Origin: Tetmemena sp. SeJ-2015
Lineage: Eukaryota > Ciliophora > Spirotrichea > Sporadotrichida > Oxytrichidae
NCBI GenBank assembly: GCA_027382625.1
Contig: JAJKFJ010021707.1
Coordinates: forward strand, 55,165 to 119,164
Length of the DNA stretch: 64,000 bases
Direction of reading: 5' to 3'
A program made the position numbers and the translations under genes. The notes under the pieces were generated by a model. The model was not told where the DNA came from. It saw only the letters and a program-made list of their open reading frames with translations, and did no database searches. This document shows positions 33,400 to 45,412 of the stretch, one piece after another; within the stretch, counting starts at the first letter, position 1, and every line of letters begins with the position of its first letter.

Positions 33400-34115
33400 T
33401 CATTCTTCACTTTACATACTTAGTAGTAATTCCTCTGTTTCATTATCGCATTCAAGTATTGATTGCCAACTATACGACCAAATGTCCCACTGCACTAACC
33501 GTTGAGCCAAGTCATCTATAATGGGAAGTAGACCTGCAGTTCCTATGCACCGATGACTTCCTCAATGATTTCCTTCTTACAACTCTGTTGAAGACCTATG
33601 ACAGCTGCTCTGACTGGTTCAAAGTTTATCATGATGGTCTCTGGCTTGAGATCTCTGCGCACGAATCCCAACTCATGCAACTCCATCCCTCCTCTAACGA
33701 GGTCAGTGAGCAATATCAGTAAGCTAGTACTTGTTTCGCCTCGTGCTGAGAAATTCTCTTAGTGTGATCTCCCATTAGGAAGGCGAATGGCCGATGTAAT
33801 CATGATCGATAAGAACACAGCAAAGATGAGAACGTACTTCAAGTTTTTTGTCCTCGCTTCTCTCAACACTGTCAGTGTTCGCGAACTCAAGCACCTCTCT
33901 CCTTCCTTCTTTACCAAGGTTATATCGTAAGGAAGTCTTCTGTAAGCATACTCCTTCTTATATGATGGTTTGTTTTTTCCTCTTCCGCTTACGCAATCAG
34001 CAAGGTGAGGTAATTTTGAACACACTCCTCCAAAAGTTACAACTCTCAAGATGGAGTCTTGCTTTGAGCTAGGCTGAAACTTTACTGACACCATACACTA
34101 AGGCTACTGATTCAT
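33400..34115 (-). CDS. Protein-kinase-like protein, possibly a pseudokinase
   Basis: From ATG 34115 the frame reads an N-lobe-like stretch (RTLTVLREARTKNLKYVLIF), then MELHELGFVRRDLKPETIMI, which matches the kinase catalytic loop (HRDLKPEN), then VRAAVIGLQQS where DFG is expected. After a frame change near 33555 it reads RCIGTAGLLPIIDD and AQRLVQWDIWSYSWQSI, matching the GT-x-GY...APE and DIWS motifs. The catalytic Asp is present, the loop Asn is Thr, and the Asp-Phe of DFG appear to be missing. TGA at 33400-33402 is a possible stop, yet the same frame continues sensibly beyond it through one further TGA. It starts 4 nt after the stop of the zinc-finger gene. A kinase relative is likely; catalytic activity is doubtful. 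Confidence 0.5.
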
Positions 34116-34119
34116 GAAC

Positions 34120-34720
34120 TCAATCTTCCTCTTCTTCTCCTCTTGGCTTCCTCTTTAGTTGAACCTTGTCAACGTATCGTGCTTGCCTCTTAGCTGGCAC
34201 CATCTTTTAAAGTTTCTTTATCCTCAATTACGAACTCAGCCATGTGATTCTTCTCCATGTGTTTCTTGAGGAAAGCAGAGTGAGAGAAAGTCTGCTCACA
34301 AGTGGAGCAAGATACGACCCGCTCCAACTTTCATAAATGCGTTCATATAGATCTTAGGGATTTGTCTGAAGTGGAACTCCTGTGTGCCGCTTGACGCTCT
34401 GAGGCATATTCGCCCCCCAACACTTGTCGTTGTCAGATTTACTCGCATTCAAAACAGTTTCTTCTCCTCATGATCTCTGGTTGGAGGCAGCAACAAGAGG
34501 AAGCATCAGGTGTGAAAGTTCAAACGCCCACCACTTCTCAACTCTTGGCTTGAACAATTTAACAGCACAGAGATCTATAATCTTGCTCGAGTTCAAGCTT
34601 CAGAGAGCTCTCCCTTTGCACTTAGTGCACACAGCATCTTGTTTGTTGCTGTTTGTACCGAACATTAGTTTAGCTTGTGTTTTGCTAAAGTTGTACTCTG
34701 AATCTTCTTAGCATAGCGTT
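34120..34720 (-). CDS. C2H2 zinc-finger protein
   Basis: The minus strand encodes CSTCEQTFSHSAFLKKHMEK ending NH, a classic C-x2-C-x12-H-x4-H finger, followed by an acidic and then basic tail (VPAKRQARYVDKVQLKRKPR) and a TGA at 34120-34122. Upstream the frames change several times. Cys pairs CFEC and CTKC suggest one or two further fingers, but I could not join them. It probably binds nucleic acid. The upstream limit is a guess. Confidence 0.5.
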
Positions 34721-35229
34721 GGTTGCCATTTAAATTCAAATTGTCTTATATTATAGAAGAGCACGCCACTTATTATATGTTATACCTGCTTGCACTAGGT
34801 GCAGAGCACTCACCGAGAACACAGAGTGCAAACAGATGTCAAGTATTGATGTTTCTTACATACTTTCTTATTTATTGATTAGATAGCTCCATATTTATCT
34901 CTTATTCTGCTTCAATTTTGCTAAGAATTAAGTTCAAAACCAAGTTAGTATGCTCTTAATTCCAGTTGGCAAACCCATGTTAGTAATGTCGACCGTCACG
35001 GAAAGGCTTAAAATAGCTGACCTACTAATTTCATTGCAACCGGATTGAACTGCTACATAATTAAAGTTGCCAGCAACTTTTAGTATTGCTACTAATTAAG
35101 GTGTAATATAATTTAGTTTAAATTTAATGGAGCCACCAACATATAAAAAGCGAGCTCCATCTTCAAACTTTTACCTAAATCTGTTACCATTTTCTATCAA
35201 TATTCATTTAAGACTTTAGCTTCGTTCGG

Positions 35230-37340
35230 ATCTAGATCAATAATAATAACTTTGATTTTCAAACATAGAACAACGAGTACTCGAGCAAGATGGTGGAAAA
35301 CTTGAATGTTAAGCATAAGAGTTGAAGCGCAAAAGGAGTGAGCAACAGGATTCCGAAGCAAAGGAAAGACCTCTACAGTAACCTCAACTAGCAAGTAAAA
35401 GGCTCTCATCATGCTGGCCCGACTTACATATATACGAACTATATTGAGACATGCGTGGAGTGTGGTTTGTCCCTTCACGACAATTGCATGGAACAAGATC
35501 TTGTTCCTCAAAGCAATTCTGGCTGATGAGAGAAAGCTCTCAAAACAATCATGTCAACATGATGGAGATCCCCAAAACTATCCTGAGATCTCAGTCACTT
35601 ATATGTATTGACGACGCGATGGGAGATCCGGAGGTTGCTCTTATCCTTCCTAACAAGGAACAACCTCAAACAAGTTGCCAGAACAAAGGTTTTCTTTTTG
35701 GCGCTCCTTGCTACTGTACGTGCACGCAGTACCTCAACAAGATCATCTGAAGACTGCCAACACAGGAACGAGATTCTAAGAGGGAGGAACGACCCAAAGA
35801 AGCAAGGAATATTTATTATCAGGACGAATGGTTTGAGCAGCTATCAAGAAAGTATGCCCACCTTCTCTAGTAAGTTTTGAGTTTAACTGTGTTAGAGGAA
35901 ACCTGGCGACTGGCATCTACTTAATGAAGGAGAGAGCATAGGTGTATCCAGAGCACGGAAGCAAAATAACAAGCATCGAGGTGAAGCCAAGCGTCCTATC
36001 CACTATACAAACCTTCCAGGGAACGACGAGCATAGCACTAAGATGGCGGACGCAGGTTCCGAGACGAGGAAGCCATAGGCTCTCTGGTCCCAACCGAAAG
36101 AGAGCAAAGGAACCCTCTTAAGAATCCCTTCTTCCCAGATAAGCAAAAGTGACTTAAGTCAGCATTAATTAAGCTTAAATACTTTTCCTAAATATTTACT
36201 CTACCTTATCTCGCACATAACTTTGTCTTCTCTTCTTCCCACTCTCTTACAACTATATATTTAATAACTCTCCTCTGTATCGATAGCTTACTCATGCATC
36301 AAGTGATAGAGACCAGCAGCCTTCTTATACGTGCAAGCCCGACGCTACCCTTAAAACCTAAGGTTACCAGATAAACACTCAAATGCCGCTTAGAAACACC
36401 TGCTGAGCGCGCGAGAGTATGGAACAGAACACTTTAAACATCACAAAGGGCGAGATACACGTATATGCGTATCACACATTCTTCGCTTCCTTGTCCTTGG
36501 TCACGCTGAGGATTGTCAGACGAGAATGGACACGGATCCTTCACCGATCTCGCTGATCTTTCTACTCCTGAGCCTTCTAAAGGAATCGCAAACATACTGC
36601 TCTCGCTTGATAGAGCGACGATGAAGGACATAAGCTTCTAAGCTTCTGAGTCTTCGCTGATTCCTGCAAAGTAACGCACTTGTAGATTATATTTACTATT
36701 CCTTACTCGTAACTTCATAAATTTCGTGCTTCTATGTACCAACTTACTCTCTTAATGAGGTGTTGTGTGTGAACACCAAGCTTCGTCACACATTCAAAAC
36801 TTCGCACGCATATCCTCTACACCTGAGCAGTTGTCAACATATATTCTCAGATTATTATAATAAAATGGCTTAGTGCAGTCTATAACGCGCTTCACACCCG
36901 ATTCACAGTTTTGTACGTCATGCCATTTCAACGATAGATGCTTGCTACAGTCTACGAGAGATCTTGAGAATAAAAATGGAAACACATATCTATGGAAGAT
37001 CTGATCTACTCCAAACTGAAGGCGCTTAGTGGCGAAGAAGTTATGAGGATCAATCAAAATAATTGATGTGCACATCTTAAAACTTAGAAGTGCGATGAGG
37101 AACAGCTGCAACTCCTAACTTCTCATCTTGCAAAGCAAGCTTTCAAAAATGCGAGAGTAATTAGTGCGCGCTGGGCCACTCCTCAACCATTTTTGCGATG
37201 GAGTTGATGATAAGAAAATGGCGTATGTACTACTGAATAAGAGTGACTACATCCATCCCTTAGAGTCAAAATGAAACTGCACACGATAGGATGGTCATCG
37301 TATACCTGTAGATATTTTTTAGTCAATTCCGCGCGTTTAG
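35230..37340 (+). pseudogene. Possible transposase-like remnants with zinc-ligand motifs
   Basis: GC-richer than the surroundings and open in many frames on both strands. Plus-strand readings with protein character are: YIETCVECGLSLHDNCMEQD (about 35430-35495), a C-x2-C...C cluster; LADLSTPEPSKGIANILLSL (about 36550); FCTSCHFNDRCLLQ followed by GNTYLW (about 36900-36990), then RRLVAKK, a zinc-ribbon-like layout; and DDKKMAYVLLNKSDYIHPLE (about 37205). These recall zinc ribbons of DDE-type transposases, but no DDE triad is established and several TGAs interrupt the frames. It may be a decayed or scrambled transposon gene, or an unknown gene. Confidence 0.25.
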
Positions 37341-37549
37341 GACTCGCATAGATTAAATATTAATAAAGAAAATTAATATTACACAACTTATTTTCACTTT
37401 CTTATCATAATTATATATCCCGATTAGGTGATTATCTATAATCTAAGTCTGAGTAAAATTAAAAGTTTAAAATTTAATTTGCTTTTAAATAGCACGTGTT
37501 AGTTTGCTAAGCTTTATTACGGATACTTTCTGTTGCTAATAATAATGGT

Positions 37550-38240
37550 TAGTTATATTCAAAATCTTCAAATAGAGAGTTGAGAAGGGATCCATTTGTT
37601 GAAATCAACATAGATACAATGGAATCAATTAATTCACAATAGAAACCGACTAGATCGTACTCAAGTAATTAAAAATTATTGTGAAAGAAATAATTTAAAG
37701 TTAAACTAATTATACTACTATTAATTTGTAAGATTGAAAAAAATGATTTCAATAAATTGATTTTAAAATACCTCTTCAGATTATTTAAATTTATATTATT
37801 TATTTAATAGTATTGGTTATAAGATTAAGCAAAATAAGTAAAACCAAAATTTAAAAAATTAAAAAAATCCTTTAAAATTAAATTCTCCATACATTTCACT
37901 TTTTTTACAATAGTTGCAACTAATTATTCACAACTAGAATTTTACAATATTTTTAGCTCATAATAATTATAAATAATTTTAAATAATTTTTTAAAAATTG
38001 TTTTAAATTTTTTTTTTTTTTTTTTTTTTTTGAGGATTATATTCGCAGGTTTATGTTTAAATTAGGAATAGGGTACAAAACATCGTGACGGTCACTGAAG
38101 GCTGAGAAATTCTAGAATGTCAGCTTCATAACCTAAGTAGTAAGAATAAATGAAAAATATTGGGTAAAGCGAGAGTAATCCAGGCAGAGCAAATGAAAGG
38201 TAGCGTTTCACAAATGACGGTTGCTAGATTGATCTGTAGA
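37550..38240 (-). CDS. Locus I: acyltransferase-3-like family fragment in linear order
   Basis: The minus strand reads PSFVKRYLSFALPGLLSLYP with IFFIYSYY following (about 38070-38230), then LLEYDLVGFYCELI and CIYVDFNKWIPSQ (about 37570-37680). The blocks split and scrambled in A-C are contiguous or in natural order here, so this locus served as a template for the reconstructions. The N-terminal and C-terminal blocks were not found nearby. The interval between the two blocks is AT-rich with a poly-T run at about 38008-38031. Confidence 0.45.
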
Positions 38241-40330
38241 GGGGAAAGAATTTATTTTTAAATTTTAAAAAAAACTTTGGAATAAAACAACATTTTAAAA
38301 TTAAAATTTTTCTTCTTAAAAAAAATTTTTAAAAAAATTTTTAAAAAAATTTAAAAAATTTAAATTTTTAAAAAGAAATTAAATATTTAAAATTTAAATA
38401 AATTACTTTAAAAAATAAAATTTTTAAAATTTAAAAAATCAAAAATTGAAAGCAAAAATAATTAATAAATTAATAAAAAAAGAAATTAAAAATTTAATTT
38501 TAAATGGATTAAATCGTAATTTAATTTTCCAATTTAAAAAAATATTAAATTAAAAAAAATTAAATTAAAGAAAAAATTTTAAGGGGGGAGACAAGTAAAA
38601 TTTAAAAAAAATTTTTTAATTAGAGGTATAAAATGGTTCATTCTCGCTGCTGAGAGGGCTGTTTTTGATCTTTTAAAAAAGAAACTATCCAATTTTTTAT
38701 TTCTTTTCAATTAGCTACAGTTCAGGAGTAGAATTATGATTTAATGGACGAAGTTGCAATCTCCATTTTTTATTTTAAACCCAAACACCAATTTTAATTT
38801 TAAAATTCCCACTATAATTTTAACTTTAATTTCAAATTTGTAAAAAAATTTTTTGATTTTAATAACTTAAATTTTTTAATTATCTTTTAACCCAAATTTA
38901 GATAAATTAATTATAAAATAGATATGTGAAATATAAATAATTTTTGCTTCCCTCTAAGTCTTTTTAAAGCTCTCGGTAGAAATAAACCAAGAGCTTTGGG
39001 TTAAATACAAAACTAATTCTATGGTTTTTATAGTTAAAATGTCAAAACACCTCAAAATCGGTCTTAGTATAATAGTAAAAGAGGAAAATCATATTTAAAA
39101 TTTAATCAGTAATTATATGAGCCTCAAAGAAGTCTCTAGCTTTCATTTTTAAGGATTAATTTCTCTCCATTTATTCAATTTTTAATCAATTTCATTTATC
39201 TTTTGAGGTTTAAAGTATTTTAAAAAATTTAAAAAAAATAAAAAAAAAAAAAATTTATTTTTTAAAAAAAAATTTAAAATTTAAATCTTAAAAATTTAAA
39301 ATTTTTATTTTTTTTTAAAAAAAAAATCCTCAAAAATTTTGAGCTAAAATCTCATAAAAAGAAGATACTATTATTTATTTTCGAAATGATAAAAAATGAT
39401 AAAAAAGATAAGTATTTATAAAGTATGCAAAGTCTAAATATGTTATTGCATTATAAAGTCGCGTGCGTCAAGTATCTAGGCCATCCATAGTAGTCTATTG
39501 AGGTCTCAAGTTCTCTAGTCATATCCCAGTCAAAACTTTGTTTTTTAAAAAAATTTTTAATATACAAATTTTTTTTCAAAAAAATTTTTTTTTTTCAGGG
39601 GAAATTAAAAATTTTAAAATGGTTAATTAAATTTTGCAGGAAGGGATATTTTTAAGGATTTATTTTGAAAATTTTTTTTAAAAAATTTTTTAAAATTTTT
39701 AAATTGCTAAAAAAAAAAAACATTATTTGAATAAATTTTTAAGAAAAAATTTTTAAAAATTTAAAATTTAAAAATAGTCATGAAATTTAAAAAATTTTGT
39801 GTTTAAGATAACCTCCATAGCTTGTTTCAGCAATTCTAAATTTATGTTATGATGATTGGTTTCCTCTTATTCTATTATTTTTGTTTAGTTTCTTCGGTTC
39901 AAAATAATAAATCTCTGAATAAATTTGTAGTTTTATTTAATTATATTTTATAATGAGTAAACTAATTTATTTTAATTAATTACCTTTTTTATTGTCCAAT
40001 TTTATATAAACAATACTAATTCTTTGGCTCAGTCATAATCGCAATTCCAAAAGTATTAATAATCTAATCTCTACCTAATCAGGAATTTGAATTTAATTCT
40101 CATATATTTTTTAGACCAGATTTATTGAGTTACATGCCAATATTAATGTAAAATAGATATTGCTACTATTTCAATAATTTTGTAAAAAAAATAGTAATTT
40201 ATATTTAAAAATCCTTAAAGTTCAGCTCATTTTATATTTTTGCATTTAAATTCTTATAATAAGAGTACTTAAAATATGTATAGCTTTTTTTAAAGAATTT
40301 TATGTTATTTAAAACAAATAAGAGTATTAA
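38240..40330. repeat. Low-complexity AAATTT-type DNA
   Basis: Long stretches (38260-38640, 38820-38900, 39210-39340, 39540-39790) are built almost only from short A and T runs such as AAAATTTTTAAAA. Similar DNA occurs at 46150-46290, 46780-47080 and 48200-48570. No gene seen. It may be IES material, or sequence poorly resolved by the assembly. Confidence 0.6.
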
Positions 40331-40344
40331 ATTAGAAAGTTAAA

Positions 40345-40790
40345 ATTCAGGACGCACACGACCGGCACTAGGCACCGGTCGCCCTTTCCCTGAAGGCTTT
40401 CTGGTTTGGTACTCCGTTGGCTGGTGGTGAGTGCTTAAAAGAAGCGAGGGATAATGGCAGCCGAAGCCCTGGGGAAGGTGGTTGAGCTGCTCACTGGAGA
40501 GATAATCAAAGTTGAGTGGTCTCCCACTCAACCTCCTAATCCTGTTAGGCGTGGAGGGACGAGATCTATGGGCAAACACTCAGTCATGCTCCCACGGATG
40601 CTATCTGATTTTTTTCTCCTCCTTTATAGGTCAGGTTTTTTGGATAGTATGCAGAAGCCGGGGGCTTCTGCTAAGAGTGTGAGGTGGCGGGGGTGCCACG
40701 TGTTTAATATCCCTATTTCGGCTGATAAGCTAATATGTCACGGCTTTGGCTGTGACATATTAGCTTATATTATTCATGCCGGGGCCCCTT
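40345..40790 (+). other. GC-rich island with serial perfect hairpins
   Basis: A sharp compositional change into near-balanced DNA. Inverted repeats in order: CGACCGG (40359-40365) with CCGGTCG (40375-40381); GTTGAGTGG (40511-40519) with CCACTCAAC (40524-40532); GCAGAAGCC (40651-40659) with GGCTTCTGC (40663-40671); GTGGC (40684-40688) with GCCAC (40695-40699); and a 17-bp arm ATAAGCTAATATGTCAC (40725-40741) with its complement (40752-40768) around a 10-nt loop. A 124-codon plus-strand frame (40454-40828) spans it but resembles nothing I know. The island suggests a structured RNA or transferred DNA. It ends beside an inverted-repeat element. Confidence 0.6.
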
Positions 40791-40843
40791 TAATTCCCTT
40801 AATTATTATTAAAACAAATAAGCAGTGACTAAAATTATATTTT

Positions 40844-41650
40844 GGGGGGGGGGGGACGGAAGTGCACACCCCCCACTTTTTATGATCAAAATTTATGAAA
40901 AAACATCCATTTAGGCCAAAATCGTATAAAAATGCCAAAAAATTAAGAATTTTTAGCTTTAAAAATTTCCATGGGGGTCAAAATTTATGATTTCAAATTT
41001 TATGAAATGACCTTAAAAATATTTCCGAGCTCTGTTTTGCTCAAGAATATAAAGTCTTATGAAGATATTAGAGTTAATATCCATATTAATTATGATTAGC
41101 CCTTCAGTCTTTAAATGTGATTTGGCTGTGATATCAAAATTTTTGCAATCTTAACTTAAATATTAGGCAAGTTTAAATATAATAACCAAGATCAATTTAT
41201 CTCCAGTTAAATAAAATTACTGCTGCAAACTCATTGATAAACTCTAAAACATACTTTAAAGATCTTACAATTATATGCACAATTTTAAAAAAATAATCAT
41301 ACCAATTCATGGTTTAAATAAGTTCTCAAAATAATCCAGCTATCAGGGAGTACTATATAGCAGATAAGCTCTTTAAAAACAGTTTAATATAAAGTAATGA
41401 AATGATACTTAGTTATTTTTGGAGAATAAAAATTAATAATAACATCAATCAGTCATCAATATTAAATTAAATAAATTATATTAATAGATCATACCATAAA
41501 TAAGTGATATTCGTAAAATGACCCTCTTAGAAATTTTAAAAGCAAGAATTACTTAATTTTTTGGAATTTTTAGCTGATTTTGACACTATATGGGCATTTT
41601 TATTGGTATTTTGTTCATATTATGGGGTGTGCACTTCCGTCCCCCCCCCC
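40844..41650. mobile_element. 807-bp non-coding inverted-repeat element, copy 1
   Basis: The termini are a G run followed by ACGGAAGTGCACACCCC on the left and the complementary GGGGTGTGCACTTCCGT followed by a C run on the right. An 8-bp direct repeat TATATTTT lies immediately outside both ends (40836-40843 and 41651-41658), consistent with a target-site duplication. No long open frame is present. A diverged second copy lies at 58155-58959. It looks like a non-autonomous DNA transposon (MITE). Confidence 0.8.
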
Positions 41651-41659
41651 TATATTTTA

Positions 41660-42050
41660 ATATAATTGATGATGATGTCTTCTGAGGACAGTTTGCTGAA
41701 GTCCTATTCAAATAATTCTTGGGAATAAACTAAATCTGAAAATAGGATTTAAATTTTATCATAAGCTTTAAGAGAAACTATTATAAATGCTAGGAAAGGA
41801 ACAGAGCATAAAACTAAAATATGGATTAAAATTATTAGAAAATAAAATGTAAATATCGAGAGACTCTCATTGGTAAAATTATTTTAAATTATATAATCAT
41901 AAATTAATAATAATTAAGCAATTTTAAGTTTTTTATGTAATTTAATAAAATTTTAAGAGCAAAAGATCAAGTTTTTGAGAGAGTCTTGAGGAAGATTTAT
42001 GAAAGAAAAAAAATATATATTTTTTATTTGAAAGGAATAAAATACATAGC
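41660..42050. other. AT-rich interval, no gene recognised
   Basis: Lies between the inverted-repeat element and the last recognised block of locus D. No protein-like reading seen. Confidence 0.35.
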
Positions 42051-42059
42051 TACAACGCT

Positions 42060-45000
42060 TGCGAGCTGGAAAGTATAATGAGAGGGAATAAATCTATGCT
42101 TATGAATAATTCTGGCCGATCATGCCTGCTAAATAAAAACTGATGAGATCAAACTCTCTCTACAAAAGTTTGATTCCATTTTGATGTGCAACCATAGGCT
42201 TATTATGAATTGAGTTAATTCTCTAAGAGCTTTGGTAATTTTTCGAGAATAGAGACAACAAAGGGCATAGCTATAACCAGCCAGACATGCATGTTTGCGT
42301 AATATAGGGAGTAGAGTTAATTAGGTTTAAATTATAGCATATATAAAAATCCCATTTGGAGCAAGTAATCTCTTAGTTCACCACCCTCATATCAAGTCAT
42401 TTATAACCTTGACACTGATAATAATCGACCATTCTTGCAAAATATTAAAACCATTGTGTCATATTTGCTTAAACTTCTCTAACCTCATAAAATTACAAAC
42501 AAATTTTGTAGTGAATTTAATTTCGTCATTTTAATAGATAAATTTATTTAATGATTATTTCCAAAATGAATGCTTTTAGAATAAAATTGGAGCTGCCTTC
42601 AATATACGAACCGCAAATATAATCACTTCTAAGAATGATAGAATGCTTAGTTATCGTAATTTACAAACCATACAATTTTATTTCAAAGACTTCTTCTTTA
42701 AAGTTTATATAAATAAAAAAATTATGAAGTTAAACACTATTTACTATAAATAAATTTTAATTAAAAAGCTTTTTTAGCTTTTATAAATTTTCAAACCAGA
42801 CTATGCCAAAAATACACAAAATAAAGGCAGCAAAAGCAACAGTCCAACTTTTTCCTTCGTATTTAAGTTTTCTTGTGAGTTTATGAAGTATCCATTGAAT
42901 TGGAGAGTTGATGAAAGTGTCAAAGATGAAAGATCCTATCAATACTACGACTAGATAGTAAGGAATACAGTACAAATAGAAGCTTTTGTCTTTTATTAGT
43001 ATCTTAGTGGCTTCAAGAGTTCCATTAAACGCTATCTGATAATTATATTATTTTATAAAAAGTTATACTAATTAATCATAATTAAATGGGAATTTAAATT
43101 AATATAATTTTAATGATGCTTAGGCTCTTAAGGCTTAAAAATAGAGTTATAATTTTTTTTAAATCTTTGTCTATTTATATTTCGATGTTTAAGTGGTTTG
43201 TTTTGACTTGGAATTATTTTTCATATTAGCATTGATGGGGCTATAATTATATTACTACTAACTTTGTTTCTTATTATTTTAAGAAGACTAGCTTTTTTCA
43301 TTTGGCTTTAAGGGTCTCTGATTCTTTTGGCTTGCGTCTTCTTAATAATAAATGCACAATAAAAATTGAAAATATTAGCTTAAAAATTGAAAGCATTAAA
43401 TCTTACCTCTACAAATAATTTAATGGACAAAATTTGCTTTTAAACAGTAAATAAATGATTGCTAAATTGTATGATGATATTTTAAAGCAAATATTAATCG
43501 ACATTATACTTAAGTAAATTATATTAAGATAATAAACTCGAATATATTTCAAACTATATAATAGATGTGACATGAAAATTGCTGCAAATACAATCTCAGG
43601 CTATATTTATTTATTAAAGGAAGTAATGAAAAATTCATTCACAAAAAGTTTAATAATCCTATTAAAGTGCAACTTTTATAATATTCTTTGTATCTATTAT
43701 TTCCTTTTTGCTTATCGCTTTAAGATTCTAGTAATTCAATGGAGTTGCCAAAATAATTTCCTGTGAGAGCCTAAGTGAGAAATTCAGTCCTTAAAATAGA
43801 TCCATCTAGCATTTTAAATATATACAAATGCAACTTATAGATTTAAATATAAGCAAAATAATTATTTTTAATAAATTAAATATTAGCACAGGGTCTAATA
43901 ATTTATTCTCATACATCTGAATCAAAGGGTAAAGTAAAAAAATCATGATATATTATTTCAGAGGCTCATTCTTTATCAAGTTTATTCAAATAAATTTAAA
44001 AGGATACCTAAGAGAAATAGATACTTTAATTGTTTGTAAATCTATTATAGTTTTGTTTAAAAAGAAAAATGTGCTATAAGTAAAAGAATGGTGATGTCTT
44101 CTTCTTAAAGATTTCATTGATATGAAGTACGCAAGAAATAAAAGACAGTTTAGCAAAAAAAGGTTGTTTTTAAAAAAAATTAAAAGCATTTTGCCCTTTT
44201 GACAATTAAAAAATTGGCAAATTTAAAATTTTAATAAAAAAATCTATTGAAGTCAACGAGAATATTCTGGCAAAAGAATTAATGGTTACAATATTGCAAT
44301 TATATATTTTTATCATAAAGATATTAAAACCTTAGAGATATTTATTTATAGCTTCAATATACTCGAGTGATTAAAAATTTTCCTGAAAGTAATTCTTAAA
44401 ATGATTATGATGATGATTTTATATTTTATGATTATAATTAATTTATGTTAAAGTAAGATTATAATGTTGCAAGCATAGAACTATAAGTCAACCCAAAAAG
44501 AACACAATATCTTAAGAGCTTAAGTTATTTAAATAATTGGGTTTGGCAATGAAGCTGCTTAAAAATCTATAAACTTTTAATTTCATAAATCCACCCTCAA
44601 TCTTACAGTTCTAAAAGATATTTAGAATGAAGTAGGTCGGGTAGATAGCCAAAATTCGAGGAACTACAAATGAAAAATATCTTTTTACAAAATTTCTTGT
44701 TTGGCTTGTTTTGTACAATAAAATTTAAAAAATAAATTTATATTATTGACTTAATGAAAATTAGAATAGGAAATTTAATTTGTTTATAGATTGATTGGAT
44801 TTATTCGAAACGAAACAAATCTTTATTTTTTAAGATTTATTTATATTTTGCTGATCTCTTAATTTTAGGAAAGATAGATTAAATATAAATACAATGAGTG
44901 TGATGAAAGAAATCCTGAAATAATTAAGAAGAAATTATTATTAAAATCATATTTATATTTATCTAATTATATTCTTCATAAATCTATTAAAGTATTAAGG

Positions 45001-45412
45001 TTTAATGTAAAGGTAATTTAATAAATATAGATTTATTTGATAATCTAAAATATGTGAATTATAATTCAATTGACAATATAGTTTTAAACTTATCACAACT
45101 TAATAATAATTTAAATTTATAACAAAGTAATTTCACCAAATATTAATGAAGAATTATATAAATTATTGCAATATTGCACTATGGGGTGGGTCTGACTATG
45201 TACTCAAGCCATTTGTATTTTTCAACAGCAGCTTTGAGGTGATGGTATATCTGCTAATTCCATCCAATTCCATTTAGATATTTGGTATGATGAGTGAGTC
45301 CATTTATAATCATTATTGTGCAAATAGCTCTCACTATACTGAAAGGATCATTTTTAATCTCTATAAGCTTATTCTCTTCTTTTTCCTTTTATGATTTCTG
45401 CTACTCCACCAT
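42060..45412 (-). CDS. Locus D: scrambled acyltransferase-3-like membrane protein gene
   Basis: Starts at ATG 45412 with a Gln/Lys/Glu-rich N-terminus, then NKLIEIKNDPFSIVRAICTI and NGLTHHTKYLNG without the interruption seen in A-C, then AAVEKYKWLEYIVRPT (to about 45180). IISGFLSSHSLY is at about 44880-44930. NFVKRYFSFVVPRILAIYPT and FLSSFIAKPN are at 44530-44725. LYSLYYANMHVWLVIAMPF is at 42235-42330 and KLLQREFDLISFYLAGMIG at 42090-42190. The pointer GGTTT at 44540-44544 and 42324-42328 joins SSFIAKPN to QLYSLYYANM in frame. The C-terminal span (DTFINSPIQWIL, 42781-43000) lies inside that 2.2-kb gap, so the germline order is permuted. The later middle blocks (LKAGK, CREK) were not located. 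Confidence 0.6.
42781..42975 (-). other. C-terminal MDS of locus D, misplaced between two middle MDSs
   Basis: Reads YYLVVVLIGSFIFDTFINSP then KLTRKLKYEGKSW and a further span. It is clearly homologous to the C-terminal spans at 8629-8859 and 19275-19529, yet it precedes the LYSLYY and KLLQRE blocks on the coding strand. Confidence 0.65.
43030..44480. other. AT-rich filler within locus D
   Basis: No conserved block recognised. Short frames on both strands (43572-43766 plus, 43986-44189 minus) are Lys/Asn/Ile/Phe-rich and look like translated AT-rich DNA. Confidence 0.4.
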
